A DNA stretch of 64,000 bases from Mucilaginibacter robiniae (GCF_012849215.1 NZ_CP051682.1:124001-188000), one strand, 5' to 3'; numbered from the stretch's first letter, positions 34,972-44,446 are shown. The notes: generated by a model from the letters alone, not told the origin. Program-made: numbers and translations.

Positions 34972-35008
34972 AAAGGCTCCTGATTAAATATCAGGAGCCT
35001 TTGTTTTT
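34972..35008 (+). terminator. Terminator after the ankyrin gene
   Basis: AAAGGCTCCTGAT (34972-34984) pairs perfectly with ATCAGGAGCCTTT (34990-35002), with a T-rich tract following. It is a strong stem-loop. Confidence 0.88.
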
Positions 35009-35137
35009 GTAAAGCAGTTCCATTTAAATTGTTAGTAAACGTATTCCTAACCGTAATCTTAAATAAGCACTTTATAGCTTTTAATTTTATCAATCAAATT
35101 ATAAATTAATGTGTTTCAATATAAATCTTAATGAACA

Positions 35138-35371
35138 ATGAAAGCCGAAAAAATGGTCATGTTAACTGGTAAAGAATACCAGGAAATCAAACAAAGCTTA
35201 GAAACACAGTCCTCTTATACATACAACGTAGGTACAGTCAGTCAACCTGAAACCGTAAAAATTACGGATATTTATTTGGATACCGATCCGGAGTTTACCC
35301 GTAACCCTAAGCAGTACGCTAAAGTACATGATGATAAATCGGTACAGGTTAGAATTGAATACGAGGCATAG
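35138..35371 (+). CDS. Small conserved protein of unknown function
   Basis: A 77-residue soluble protein: MVMLTGKEYQEIKQSLETQS, then KITDIYLDTDPEFTRNP and KSVQVRIEYEA. It has an alternating hydrophobic pattern typical of a small alpha/beta protein and no known motif. I cannot name a family. It stands alone between a terminator and an aldo/keto reductase gene 97 bp downstream in the same direction. Confidence 0.7.
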   Translation: MKAEKMVMLTGKEYQEIKQSLETQSSYTYNVGTVSQPETVKITDIYLDTDPEFTRNPKQYAKVHDDKSVQVRIEYEA

Positions 35372-35467
35372 TCAATAATTGCATACATTTTCTACGCAAT
35401 AATATACACTGAAGCTTTGTTGCGTATTAATGATGGTAGTTTAAAGCTTCGGTTTTTTACACAAAAT

Positions 35468-36259
35468 ATGTTACACCTTCAACAAAATAATATACAGATA
35501 CCAGTATTAGGTTTTGGCACTTATACTTTAACAGGCAACAAGGGTATTGAGGCTACAGAAACAGCTTTACGCATCGGTTATCGGCATTTAGATACAGCCG
35601 AGTTTTACAAAAATGAAGCTGAAGTAGGTAAAGGTATGCGCAACAGCAAACTAGACCGGAAAGATATATTTTTAACCACTAAAGTATGGCCAACCAATCT
35701 TGACAAAAACAAATTCATACCGGCAGTTGAGGAAAGCTTGCGGCAGCTGAATCAAGAGTATGTAGATTTATTGCTGATTCATTGGCCAGCAGATAATGAA
35801 GACACCAACTGTAGTGCTGTAGATTTATTGGCTGAATGCCTGCATAAGCAATATGCCAGACTTATTGGGGTGAGTAATTTTTCAATACCACAATTAGAAC
35901 AAGCTCAAAAGCAAGCGCCTATAGTATGCAATCAGGTGGAATATCACCCCTATTATTCGCAGAAAGAAATGCTGGACTATGTACAGGAAAATGGATTGTT
36001 TTTAACAGCCTATAGCCCTTTAGGGCAAGGTGATATGCTAAATGAACCTGTGTTAAAAAATATAGCTGCCGAATATAACAAAACCGTTAGTCAAGTGGTA
36101 TTACGCTGGCTCATTCAGCAACCACAAGTAGCGGCTATACCAAAAGCATCTAGCGAAAAGCACCAATTGGAAAACTTGCAGATATTTGATTTTGAACTGC
36201 GGGATGAAGACATGGAAAAAATTTCCGGTTTGAAGCATAAAAACAAAAAGTATTGCTAA
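35468..36259 (+). CDS. Aldo/keto reductase
   Basis: A 263-residue NADPH-dependent carbonyl reductase of the AKR superfamily. The catalytic tetrad is intact: D42 and Y47 in HLDTAEFYKNE, K72 in LTTKVWP and H105 in LLIHWP. The end AAIPKASSEKHQLENL is the cofactor-binding C-terminal segment. It resembles the 2,5-diketo-D-gluconate reductase branch, but the substrate is not fixed by sequence. I take the ATG at 35468; the frame is open to a TTG 51 bp upstream, but the extra residues are not family-like. Confidence 0.9.
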   Translation: MLHLQQNNIQIPVLGFGTYTLTGNKGIEATETALRIGYRHLDTAEFYKNEAEVGKGMRNSKLDRKDIFLTTKVWPTNLDKNKFIPAVEESLRQLNQEYVDLLLIHWPADNEDTNCSAVDLLAECLHKQYARLIGVSNFSIPQLEQAQKQAPIVCNQVEYHPYYSQKEMLDYVQENGLFLTAYSPLGQGDMLNEPVLKNIAAEYNKTVSQVVLRWLIQQPQVAAIPKASSEKHQLENLQIFDFELRDEDMEKISGLKHKNKKYC

Positions 36260-36412
36260 AACTTACCGCAATGTAAACCGGTGTATAATTTTAAAATAAT
36301 GATTTGTACGTCGGTTTATATTGTAGTATTTAAGAGCAGATGATTGCAAAAATTACTTTGTACGAAAATACATGCGCGTTGTAAGTTTATGTATTTTTGT
36401 ATTCTGTTATTT

Positions 36413-37690
36413 ATGAAAAAAGCAACATCCTTTATAGCTCTACTGTTCTTATTAACTTCCTTCCAAGCTTTTTGCCAGACTGATACTGCACAACTGGTAA
36501 TTAAAGGCCGAATCAACAGTAAGGCTCAGCAAAAAAAGCCTTATGTCATCATGATTTCGATAGATGGTATGCGGTATGATTATGCTGACAAATACCAGGC
36601 TAAGCACCTATTAGCATTACGCAAAAGCGGTGTGCAGGCACAATCCATGAAACCGGCTTTTCCATCTATTACTTTTCCGAACCATTATACAATGGTTACC
36701 GGTTTATTGCCAGCCCATAATGGCTTAGTAAGCAATCGTTTTTACGACCGGAATTTTAAACAATTCTACTCTTACAAAGGCAAAACTGCTGCCGAAGGCA
36801 AATGGTACGGTGGTACTCCGCTATGGGTATTGGCAGAACAGCAACACATGCTTACCGCAAGTTTTTACTGGGTAGGTTCGGAAGCCGATGTTAAAGGCGT
36901 GTATCCTACTTACCGCTACCCTTACAATGAAAAGATTGGCATTCACCAGCGTATTAATACTGTAGTTAAATGGTTGAAAATGCCGGCAGAACGCCGCCCG
37001 CATCTGATTACTTTTTACTTTCCGGAAGTAGATCATGCCGGACATGAGTATGGGCCCGAAACTGCCGAAACCAAACGGCAGGTTCTCTTTATAGATTCAG
37101 CCATCAACGAATTGAACAAAGCCGTAAAAACTACCAAGTTACCCATTAGTTTCGTAGTGGTATCAGATCATGGCATGGCTACTATTGATAATCAGAACGT
37201 ACTACAAATACCTGCATCTGTAGATACCACGAAGTTCACCATATCAGGAGAAGATATTCTGGTAGAGCTTTATGCTAAAAATCCCAAAGATGCATCAGCC
37301 ATAAAAGGCACTTACGAAACTATCAAGAAGCAAAAAACCAGCGACTATAATGTATACCTGCGCAGCAATACACCTGCATATTGGCATTATGGACTGAAGG
37401 ATGACCGGTATAATCGTATAGGCGATATATTATTGGAACCCATTTACCCAAAAGTATTTAAAATTGGTAAAGGAAAAACCAAGCCCGGCGCTCACGGTTT
37501 CGACCCTATTAAAGTAAAACAGATGCAAGCCACCTTTTACGCCTGGGGGCCAGCTTTTAAAACGCACTTAACTATACCGACTTTTAAAAACCTGGATATC
37601 TATCCTATGGTTAGCCAAGTTTTAGGCTTAAAATACTCCGAAAAACTGGATGGTAGCAAGAATTTAGCTAAGCGTATACTCAAGAAATAA
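36413..37690 (+). CDS. Alkaline phosphatase family (nucleotide pyrophosphatase/phosphodiesterase-like) enzyme
   Basis: A 425-residue exported metallo-enzyme with a signal peptide (cleavage probably after FQAFCQ). The metal-site motifs of the NPP/alkaline phosphatase superfamily are complete: ISIDGMRYDY with D51, PSITFPNHYTMVTG with nucleophile T87, DHAGHEYGPE and VVSDHGMAT. Bacterial members hydrolyse phosphodiesters or pyrophosphates of nucleotides. TATTTTTG at 36392-36399, just upstream, is a TAnnTTTG -7 box. I chose the ATG at 36413 because a signal peptide starts there; the frame continues upstream with no family resemblance. Confidence 0.9.
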   Translation: MKKATSFIALLFLLTSFQAFCQTDTAQLVIKGRINSKAQQKKPYVIMISIDGMRYDYADKYQAKHLLALRKSGVQAQSMKPAFPSITFPNHYTMVTGLLPAHNGLVSNRFYDRNFKQFYSYKGKTAAEGKWYGGTPLWVLAEQQHMLTASFYWVGSEADVKGVYPTYRYPYNEKIGIHQRINTVVKWLKMPAERRPHLITFYFPEVDHAGHEYGPETAETKRQVLFIDSAINELNKAVKTTKLPISFVVVSDHGMATIDNQNVLQIPASVDTTKFTISGEDILVELYAKNPKDASAIKGTYETIKKQKTSDYNVYLRSNTPAYWHYGLKDDRYNRIGDILLEPIYPKVFKIGKGKTKPGAHGFDPIKVKQMQATFYAWGPAFKTHLTIPTFKNLDIYPMVSQVLGLKYSEKLDGSKNLAKRILKK

Positions 37691-37718
37691 AGTACTCAGC
37701 CAGCTCAATTTTTAAAAA

Positions 37719-37778
37719 GATAAAGTTTTTAGGTAAACTTGAACTTTCCAAAACGCAAGTTACACCTAAAAACTTATC
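37719..37778 (+). promoter_or_regulatory. Long leader hairpin ending 3 nt before the DUF2157 start
   Basis: GATAAAGTTTTTAGGT (37719-37734) is complementary to ACCTAAAAACTTATC (37764-37778), with one bulged A; an inner stem AACTTG (37736-37741)/CAAGTT (37756-37761) extends it. The 3' arm ends three bases before the ATG at 37782. There is no T-run, so a terminator is unlikely; a structured leader is more plausible. Confidence 0.45.
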
Positions 37779-37781
37779 GGC

Positions 37782-38762
37782 ATGGATCAGCATATCTATG
37801 AAAATTTACACGCAGAAGGTCTCATTAGTGATGTCTCTTTTGAACGAATAAAGCAGCATCGTCAACATCCACTGTTTTCCATACATTGGGAAGTAAAAAC
37901 CTTGCTTTACGTGGGTATTATTATGCTCACCAGCGGATCAGGCATACTGATTTATAAGAATATAGACACGATTGGCCATCAAATTATTTTGGCTCTGATA
38001 GCACTAATTACTGCCGGATGCTATGCTTACTGCTTTAAACATAAAAAGCCTTTTAGCTTTGCTAAGGTTCAAACACCTAATACATTTTTTGACTACATAC
38101 TGCTATTGGGTACCCTATGTTTCTTGATATTTTTAGGTTATCTGCAATACCAATATCATGTTTTTGGTAATCAATATGGCTTGGCTACCCTCATCCCTAC
38201 CCTAGTACTGTTTTATACAGCTTATGCTTTTGATCACATCGGCATCTTGAACATGGCTATTGTTAACTTAGGGCTTTGCTTAGGTGTATCTGTTAACCTA
38301 AAACAGTTACTAAGCTATCAAACCTTCAATAGCCAGAGTGTTATTTACACTTATTTGGGTTTCGGCCTACTTATGTTGCTGGCAGCTTGGCTAACACAGA
38401 AATACATCCTGAAAAAGCATTTCGCCTTTAGCTACCAGCATTACGGGATACACGTAGGCTTTATTGCTTTAATAGCTAATTACTTCTTTAACTACAATGA
38501 AAGCGCATCTGTTATTTGGCTTATTGTTCAAATTGCTTTAGGCATGTATATCTATCAAGATGCTATACAAAACAAATCAGCTTACTTTATACTGCTTAGT
38601 GTTTTGTACAGCTATTTTAGTTTGAATTGCTTATTAATTAGAGCGATAATGTGGGTAGCACCTAATGACTTTGTAGGGCTTCTGCTTATGTTTTTTAGTG
38701 GCTCGGCAGCAGGTATCATCTATTTATTGGTTTACATCAGCAGAAAAATCAGAGCGTTATGA
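37782..38762 (+). CDS. DUF2157-like multi-pass membrane protein
   Basis: A 326-residue integral membrane protein with about eight hydrophobic segments after a soluble N-terminus of about 35 residues (LHAEGLISDVSFERIKQHRQ). The pattern of a charged N-terminus then repeated helices such as VKTLLYVGIIMLTSGSGILIY resembles DUF2157 proteins; function unknown. Its stop overlaps the ATG of the next gene by four bases (ATGA), so the two membrane proteins are coupled and probably work together. A long hairpin precedes the start. Confidence 0.72.
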   Translation: MDQHIYENLHAEGLISDVSFERIKQHRQHPLFSIHWEVKTLLYVGIIMLTSGSGILIYKNIDTIGHQIILALIALITAGCYAYCFKHKKPFSFAKVQTPNTFFDYILLLGTLCFLIFLGYLQYQYHVFGNQYGLATLIPTLVLFYTAYAFDHIGILNMAIVNLGLCLGVSVNLKQLLSYQTFNSQSVIYTYLGFGLLMLLAAWLTQKYILKKHFAFSYQHYGIHVGFIALIANYFFNYNESASVIWLIVQIALGMYIYQDAIQNKSAYFILLSVLYSYFSLNCLLIRAIMWVAPNDFVGLLLMFFSGSAAGIIYLLVYISRKIRAL

Positions 38763-39952
38763 TTATATATAATAAAAACTGGCTAAATAACTTACGCTTG
38801 CACCAACAGATTGATGCTGACCAGGCAGCTGATATTCTAACAAGTGATGAAGTTACAGCCATCAAGTCAAAATATCCTGTTGGCTTTTATTCACACGGAA
38901 TAATCCTTAGAATAGGATTTTTTATTTTAACGATTGTACTGCTAATTTTTGCATGCGGGCTACTAAGCCTGATGGCTTCCGAAGTTCGTATAGTCGAGAG
39001 TTTTGGCTGGTTATTGTTTTTAGGCATAGGTACATATGTAGTTCTCGAGTATATAGTTAGAGAAAATAATCATTACCGTTCTGGTGTTGATGATGCTTTG
39101 ATGTGGGTAGCAGGTGGTTTGTTTACTGGTAGTTTTATCTGGCTTATAGAAACAATAGATACCGCTGGCTACGAAAATTCACATGCTATTGGTATTAGTG
39201 TGTTTGTGTTACTTTTAGCAGGGTACTTTACCTTGCGCTTTGCTGATATACTCATGAGCGTAGTAACCAGTGTAGCTTTTCTGTCAGCAGTATTCTTTAT
39301 CTGGAATAAACTAGGTGCACTAGGTATAGCCACCATACCATTTATTATGATGCTGGCATCTGTTTCAATTTATTTGATTGGAAAACGGTTTAATCGTCAT
39401 CCCAAAGCTTTATATTATGCCAATTGCTTGATAGCTGTTCAACTGATCGGCTTAGTTACTTTATATCTATCAGGCAACTACTTTATTATTGATCAGCTAG
39501 GCAGTCAACTAACCCCAAATACTTCTTTCGAACATGCTCCTGTTAGATTAGGTTGGCTGTTTTGGTTATGGACCATTTTAGTTCCTTTCTTTTACATAGC
39601 TATAGGTTTGAGGAAGAAAAACGTGTTATTTTTACGTTTAGGTTTATTACTGGTTGCTGCTACTGTATTTACCGTACGATATTACTATCACATACTACCT
39701 ACAGAAATGGCACTAATACTTGGAGGTGGTATATTACTTGCGCTGGTGTACGCTGTTGTTCGATATCTAAAAACACCTAAACAAGGTTTTACTTATGCAG
39801 AAACGGCTACCCGAAATAAAATGGATCAGTTAAAAGTAGAATCGCTCCTAGTTGCACAAACCACACCGCATACTCCTCATATACCGATTGAACATCCTGA
39901 TCGTTTTGGTGGCGGCAGTTTTGGTGGAGGTGGCTCCAGCAGTAGTTTTTAA
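38759..39952 (+). CDS. Multi-pass membrane protein with Gly/Ser-rich C-terminus
   Basis: A 397-residue membrane protein with a soluble N-terminus of about 50 residues, about ten hydrophobic helices and a short soluble C-terminus ending in FGGGSFGGGGSSSSF. The N-terminal segment (RLHQQIDADQAADILTSDEV) resembles the cytosolic start of DUF2157/DUF4401-type proteins. The Gly/Ser tail is of the type seen in some TPM/DUF2207-like proteins, but I do not recognise the family firmly. It begins inside the stop codon of the upstream membrane protein and ends before a bidirectional terminator. Confidence 0.7.
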   Translation: MIIYNKNWLNNLRLHQQIDADQAADILTSDEVTAIKSKYPVGFYSHGIILRIGFFILTIVLLIFACGLLSLMASEVRIVESFGWLLFLGIGTYVVLEYIVRENNHYRSGVDDALMWVAGGLFTGSFIWLIETIDTAGYENSHAIGISVFVLLLAGYFTLRFADILMSVVTSVAFLSAVFFIWNKLGALGIATIPFIMMLASVSIYLIGKRFNRHPKALYYANCLIAVQLIGLVTLYLSGNYFIIDQLGSQLTPNTSFEHAPVRLGWLFWLWTILVPFFYIAIGLRKKNVLFLRLGLLLVAATVFTVRYYYHILPTEMALILGGGILLALVYAVVRYLKTPKQGFTYAETATRNKMDQLKVESLLVAQTTPHTPHIPIEHPDRFGGGSFGGGGSSSSF

Positions 39953-39983
39953 TAGCTTATATAAGCGTTTGATTATAAACATG

Positions 39984-40013
39984 AAAGCCGCAGGTATGTA
40001 CACCTGCGGCTTT
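39984..40013. terminator. Bidirectional terminator
   Basis: AAAGCCGCAGGT (39984-39995) and ACCTGCGGCTTT (40002-40013) are perfect complements. It lies between the plus-strand membrane protein operon and the convergent S9 peptidase gene. Confidence 0.85.
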
Positions 40014-40037
40014 CTTAAAAACGTAGTAGTTGAACGT

Positions 40038-42554
40038 TTAATTGGCAGCTTCGCCTTCCGCCGTAGGGCGTTTGCCATTCATTTCAATATCACGATCAAT
40101 TTCTAATATGTCCACGGGTTGTGAGAAATCACCCAGCAACCATTTTACAAAGTAATCAGCTTTTTGCCAGAAGAAGTATTCAGTCATATCTCCATAAGCA
40201 TGACGCTGGCCGGGTAGCAACACATAATCGAAACGCTTGTTAGCTTTGATGAGTGCATTAACTACCCTAATGGTGTTGGCCGGATTTACGTTATTATCAA
40301 TATCGCCAGTAGAGAGCATCAGGTGACCTTTCAGGTTTTTAGCTAGATCTTGATTTTTATCGATGTTGTATTTGAAAGTAGTATCTCCTTTAGCAGTGAT
40401 GACCTCGCTTACACCATGGTGTTTTTCACTCCACCAGCGATTATAAATGCTGTTATCATGATTACCTGATTCAGATACTGCCACTTTAAAGAAATCAGGA
40501 TAATTTAAGATAGCCGCGGTTGACATAAAACCACCGCCTGAGTGACCGGTGATACCGACCCGTGTCCTATCAATAAACGAATATTTATCAGCCAGTTGCT
40601 CAACTACGGCTTTCTTATCAGCCAAACCATAATCGCGCAGGTTACCATAACCAAAGTTATGATACCATTTAGAACGTTCAGGATTACCACCACGGTTACC
40701 AACGGTAACCACAATGAAACCTAATTGCGCTAAACGATCAACATTGTTCATGCTGGCTGTAAAAGCAGCATTTACAGCTTCAGTTTGCGGACCTGGATAT
40801 ACATACTCAATGATCGGGTACTTTTTAGTAGGGTCGAAATCAAACGGTTTGTACATTACACCGTATAAATCAGTAATGCCATCATCAGCCTTTACTTTAA
40901 ACGGCTCAGGGAACTTGTATCCTGACGCCATTAAACCTGATAAATCTGTAGTTTCCAGATCCATTAGCTGATGCCCGGCATTGTCGTACAATATCGATTT
41001 TGGAGCAGTATTAACCCTGGATGAGGTATTAATTACATAATGATTATCATCACTTACGCTAGGCACGTCGGTCGCGTTGCCAGCAGTTAATAATTGCAAA
41101 TGAGAACCATCAAGATTAACCCGGTACAGGTGTTGATAATACGGGTTTTGTCCTGGTTCACGGCCAGAAGCTGTAAAATATAATACGCGGTTTTTGCTGT
41201 CTACATTTACAATATCATCGCAGTGGAACGAGCCTGATGTAATTTGATTTTTCAAATTACCGTTATCATCATATAAGTAAAAATGAGCCCAGCCATCGCG
41301 CTCAGACCATTCTACCAGTTCTTTACCATCGTTTACTAATCCCGGACGAACAATTTCAACATAGGTGTTTAACCGTTCCTGAACCTGTATTTTTACCTGG
41401 TCAGTTTTGATGTTATAGCTGCAAACATCAATCTTTTTCAAATCTCGTCCGGTACGGTAAAAGTAAAACCTGTCGTTAGTACCTAGCCATAGAGATGGAC
41501 GAAACTCATCATCACGATCTTTTTGTAAAGCTGGTGCTGGCCACATAGATAGATCCTGATCCTTAAATAAAGCTACGTTCAGCTTTTTGGAAGTTTTGGC
41601 CGCAAAATCAAACAAGTATAACTCCGTAATTGGGGCTTCTTTTTCGCCAGGCATTTGGTACTTGTAGGTTTCCAGCGTAGGGCGTGGCATAGCAATGCTG
41701 TTAATCACCCAAAAGTCTTTCACCTTGCGCTGGTCAGTACGGGTAAGCGCAAAATATTTAGAATTTGGCGACCACATTACACGGGCAGGTCGGCGCTTTT
41801 TCATGTTTTTTTCGCGCTCAACATTGGTTTCGTTCATACCACTACCACCATAGCTGTAATTCTCTACCCCATCTTTAGTTAGTTGATGCTCTTCAATAGT
41901 TTTATCTTCCTCATCTTTTAAAGCTTTTTTATAATTGGCTTTATCCATCCAATACAAATTGTACTCGCGCGAAAAAATAACAACCGAACTATCGGGTGCA
42001 ATGGTTGCCCACATAGGTTTAGGCTTTACCTTTTCATAGTTTTTAAGTTCCTGCACCTGTTGAGTTTGCAGGTTATATTGAAAATAAAAGGTTTTCTTTT
42101 CTAACGAATCGGCCGCTTTCTTATCCTTACGATCTTTCTTTACCTGATCGAGAGTACTTTTCAGGTCAAACTGGATACTTTTTTCGTCTTTAGTAAACTT
42201 CAGATTTTCGATAGGTAAATGTTGCGCATCAAACGGATCTTTTACAATCAGGGTAATAGCAGCAGCTAGTTTGGCATTGTCAAACAAAAGTTTTTTGCTG
42301 CGTGATGAAGGGTCAACGGTGTACCATTTTTTGCCATTACTAGTTTCATAAGCATACCAGAAACGATCAGATAATTTCAACCAATGCGGATCAACCGCGG
42401 TACTAAAAACCATTTTCCGGATTTTGCCAGGCGAAAACCGGGCGGCTAACTGGTAGTTACCTTTGGCAATGGACTGAGATGAAGTTACTGGTGTTTGAGC
42501 ATGCGTCTGTAAGTATAACCAAGGCGCAGCCATCAAGAAGTAAAGTTTTTTCAT
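40038..42554 (-). CDS. S9 family peptidase (DPP IV-like)
   Basis: An 838-residue exported peptidase. The signal peptide is MKKLYFLMAAPWLYLQTHAQ; then comes an eight-bladed-propeller-type domain (about 30-580) and a C-terminal alpha/beta-hydrolase with the catalytic triad: S672 in GITGHSGGG, D753 in GDIDNNV, H785 in GQRHAYG. The nucleophile context is GHSGGG rather than the GWSYGG seen in typical DPP4. It would remove dipeptides from oligopeptides in the periplasm. I use the ATG at 42554; a TTG three codons earlier is open. It stands alone, with its terminator at 39984-40013. Confidence 0.92.
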   Translation of the reverse strand: MKKLYFLMAAPWLYLQTHAQTPVTSSQSIAKGNYQLAARFSPGKIRKMVFSTAVDPHWLKLSDRFWYAYETSNGKKWYTVDPSSRSKKLLFDNAKLAAAITLIVKDPFDAQHLPIENLKFTKDEKSIQFDLKSTLDQVKKDRKDKKAADSLEKKTFYFQYNLQTQQVQELKNYEKVKPKPMWATIAPDSSVVIFSREYNLYWMDKANYKKALKDEEDKTIEEHQLTKDGVENYSYGGSGMNETNVEREKNMKKRRPARVMWSPNSKYFALTRTDQRKVKDFWVINSIAMPRPTLETYKYQMPGEKEAPITELYLFDFAAKTSKKLNVALFKDQDLSMWPAPALQKDRDDEFRPSLWLGTNDRFYFYRTGRDLKKIDVCSYNIKTDQVKIQVQERLNTYVEIVRPGLVNDGKELVEWSERDGWAHFYLYDDNGNLKNQITSGSFHCDDIVNVDSKNRVLYFTASGREPGQNPYYQHLYRVNLDGSHLQLLTAGNATDVPSVSDDNHYVINTSSRVNTAPKSILYDNAGHQLMDLETTDLSGLMASGYKFPEPFKVKADDGITDLYGVMYKPFDFDPTKKYPIIEYVYPGPQTEAVNAAFTASMNNVDRLAQLGFIVVTVGNRGGNPERSKWYHNFGYGNLRDYGLADKKAVVEQLADKYSFIDRTRVGITGHSGGGFMSTAAILNYPDFFKVAVSESGNHDNSIYNRWWSEKHHGVSEVITAKGDTTFKYNIDKNQDLAKNLKGHLMLSTGDIDNNVNPANTIRVVNALIKANKRFDYVLLPGQRHAYGDMTEYFFWQKADYFVKWLLGDFSQPVDILEIDRDIEMNGKRPTAEGEAAN

Positions 42555-42640
42555 GCAAATCAATTAAGCTAAACTGATGTGAAAAATAATAAAATTTACC
42601 TCTATAGCTTTTATTGTAATAAATACATTACGATATTCTC

Positions 42641-43546
42641 CTATTTACTCATTGCGTAATCATAAACAGCTTTACTAATGCGTGCTATTACCTTTTCACA
42701 TTGTGTGTTGTTCATATAAGTATCATTAACAAAAACAGCTAATGCTAAATGCTTACCGTTAGGTAGCATAATTATGCCCACATCATTTATTGCAGCAATA
42801 AAGCCTTTTGTATTAGTGGCTCCAGTTCCGGTTCGGTGAGCTACGGGTGTACCTGCCGGCAACATCCCTTTTATACGCTTAGCACCGGGCACAGTAGCTA
42901 ACATGAGTTGCCATAAATAACCATTACTAGCTTCACTTAAAGCAGTACCTTTATCTACTATGCACAGTAATTGAACCATATCTACTGGCCTGCACCAATT
43001 AGTGTACTGTGCAGCCCATGAACTCCCCATCTGGCGCTCTGAAGCTTTTAACGAGAACTGCTTGAAGCCTAATTGATGTATGTATTGCTCTACCGGTTTT
43101 GTTCCACCTAAAAGCTTCAGTAAAATATCACAGGCATCATTATCACTTAAGGTTACCATATAACTGAGCAAATCAGCTATTGAGACGTCAACGTTACCAT
43201 CGGGGTATTTGTCCCGAAGCGGACTAAAGGTTTCAGGTAAATCTGCTTTGGTAATATGAATAGTTTGTGTGAGTTTTAATTGACCAACATCTACCTGATG
43301 CAACACGGCCATAGCTATAGGTAACTTCATAACACTTTGCATAACTGCATGAGCATTACCGTTGTATGATAGAGTGTCATGATCTTCTATAAGAGCATAA
43401 GCCATATACACCTTGCCCTTTGCTAGTTGTTCAAGTTGTTTAATTTGATTGCGCAAGCTATCGGTTTGGGCTTGAGCTGCAATTGTAGATATTGCTAAAA
43501 AACTGACTAATGCAACGCGCAAAAAAAATTGGGCAAGGTTTTCCAT
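42641..43546 (-). CDS. Class A beta-lactamase (subclass A2 type)
   Basis: A 301-residue exported serine beta-lactamase with a signal peptide (to about AAQAQ, 27). The active-site motifs are S71xxK74 (MQSVMK), S134-D135-N136 (LSDNDACD), E170 in KASERQM with N183, and HRTG at 237-240. The sequence (SPLRDKYPDGNV, DILLKLLGGTKPVEQYIHQLG) resembles the PER/CepA/VEB subclass A2 of Bacteroidota. The KTG motif is RTG here, as in some carbenicillinases. Chromosomal position and no mobile element suggest an intrinsic gene. A TTG two codons upstream is open; ATG preferred. Confidence 0.9.
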   Translation of the reverse strand: MENLAQFFLRVALVSFLAISTIAAQAQTDSLRNQIKQLEQLAKGKVYMAYALIEDHDTLSYNGNAHAVMQSVMKLPIAMAVLHQVDVGQLKLTQTIHITKADLPETFSPLRDKYPDGNVDVSIADLLSYMVTLSDNDACDILLKLLGGTKPVEQYIHQLGFKQFSLKASERQMGSSWAAQYTNWCRPVDMVQLLCIVDKGTALSEASNGYLWQLMLATVPGAKRIKGMLPAGTPVAHRTGTGATNTKGFIAAINDVGIIMLPNGKHLALAVFVNDTYMNNTQCEKVIARISKAVYDYAMSK

Positions 43547-43591
43547 GCCCAATTATACATATAATACTACAATGCTTGAGTTAATGTAGCT

Positions 43592-44446
43592 TTACTTCAA
43601 GAATGAATAAATAGCCATTACATCCTGATCGCCCAAGCCTTTATCCTGCGCTTGTTTAAAGCTGTCGTAAATCGGTGTACTTAATGGTGTTTGTATGCCT
43701 TGTTCTTTAGCCAAGCGCAAATCTTTAGTTAAATGTTTAAGGGCAAAAGCCGCCGGAAATTCCTCTTTCTGTATAGCTGGCGATTTGGTTTTAGTAATAC
43801 CGCTACCACAAGCCCCTTCATTAACAATGGTTAGCATATCTTCCACCTTCACGCCATTAGCTTGTGCAAACAGTACGGTTTCGGCTAAACCTTGTAAGGT
43901 TACACCTAAAAAATAGTTAATAGCTAATTTAGCCGCGCTGCCAGCTCCTACCGGTCCAACCAGCATGCTTAGCTTGCCTAAGGCATCAAACACTGGTTTG
44001 GCTTTTTGATAATTTTCTTCTTTACCACCTACCAAGATAATCAACATTCGGTCTTGAGCTGGCTTTACACTGCCTGATACAGGAGCCTCTAAAAATTGCG
44101 CTCCTTGCTTTTGGCAGGCTTGCTCTAATATTTTAGAAGTTTCAGGAGACACCGTACTTACGTTGATAAATAGTTTACCGGAAACTTCTCCTGAAAGTAA
44201 GCCATTATCACCAGTAAAAATTTCTTTAGCAGCATTATCATCCGACACCATTACCAGCACCATATCATTATCAATTGCCATTTGCTGTAAACTGGCTGCT
44301 GAAGTTGCTCCGGCTTCCACTACTTCTTTCTCCTTTTCGCGTGTACGGTTATAAACCGTGACCGGAAAGCCCACCTTCAACAGATTACTTACCATCGGAT
44401 TACCCATATTGCCTAAGCCAGCCCAGCCTAATTTTAAATTGCTCAT
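43592..44446 (-). CDS. NAD(P)-dependent oxidoreductase, 3-hydroxyisobutyrate dehydrogenase family
   Basis: A 284-residue beta-hydroxyacid dehydrogenase. The Rossmann motif is GLGNMGNPMV (10-19), the substrate motif is EAPVSGSVKPAQD (about 120-132), and the catalytic lysine K173 lies in GAGSAAKLAINYFLG. The substrate could be 3-hydroxyisobutyrate, a tartronate semialdehyde or a succinate semialdehyde relative; sequence does not decide. I use the ATG at 44446, since upstream residues are not family-like. It is 45 bp upstream of the beta-lactamase gene in the same orientation, so the two may be co-transcribed. Confidence 0.9.
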   Translation of the reverse strand: MSNLKLGWAGLGNMGNPMVSNLLKVGFPVTVYNRTREKEKEVVEAGATSAASLQQMAIDNDMVLVMVSDDNAAKEIFTGDNGLLSGEVSGKLFINVSTVSPETSKILEQACQKQGAQFLEAPVSGSVKPAQDRMLIILVGGKEENYQKAKPVFDALGKLSMLVGPVGAGSAAKLAINYFLGVTLQGLAETVLFAQANGVKVEDMLTIVNEGACGSGITKTKSPAIQKEEFPAAFALKHLTKDLRLAKEQGIQTPLSTPIYDSFKQAQDKGLGDQDVMAIYSFLK

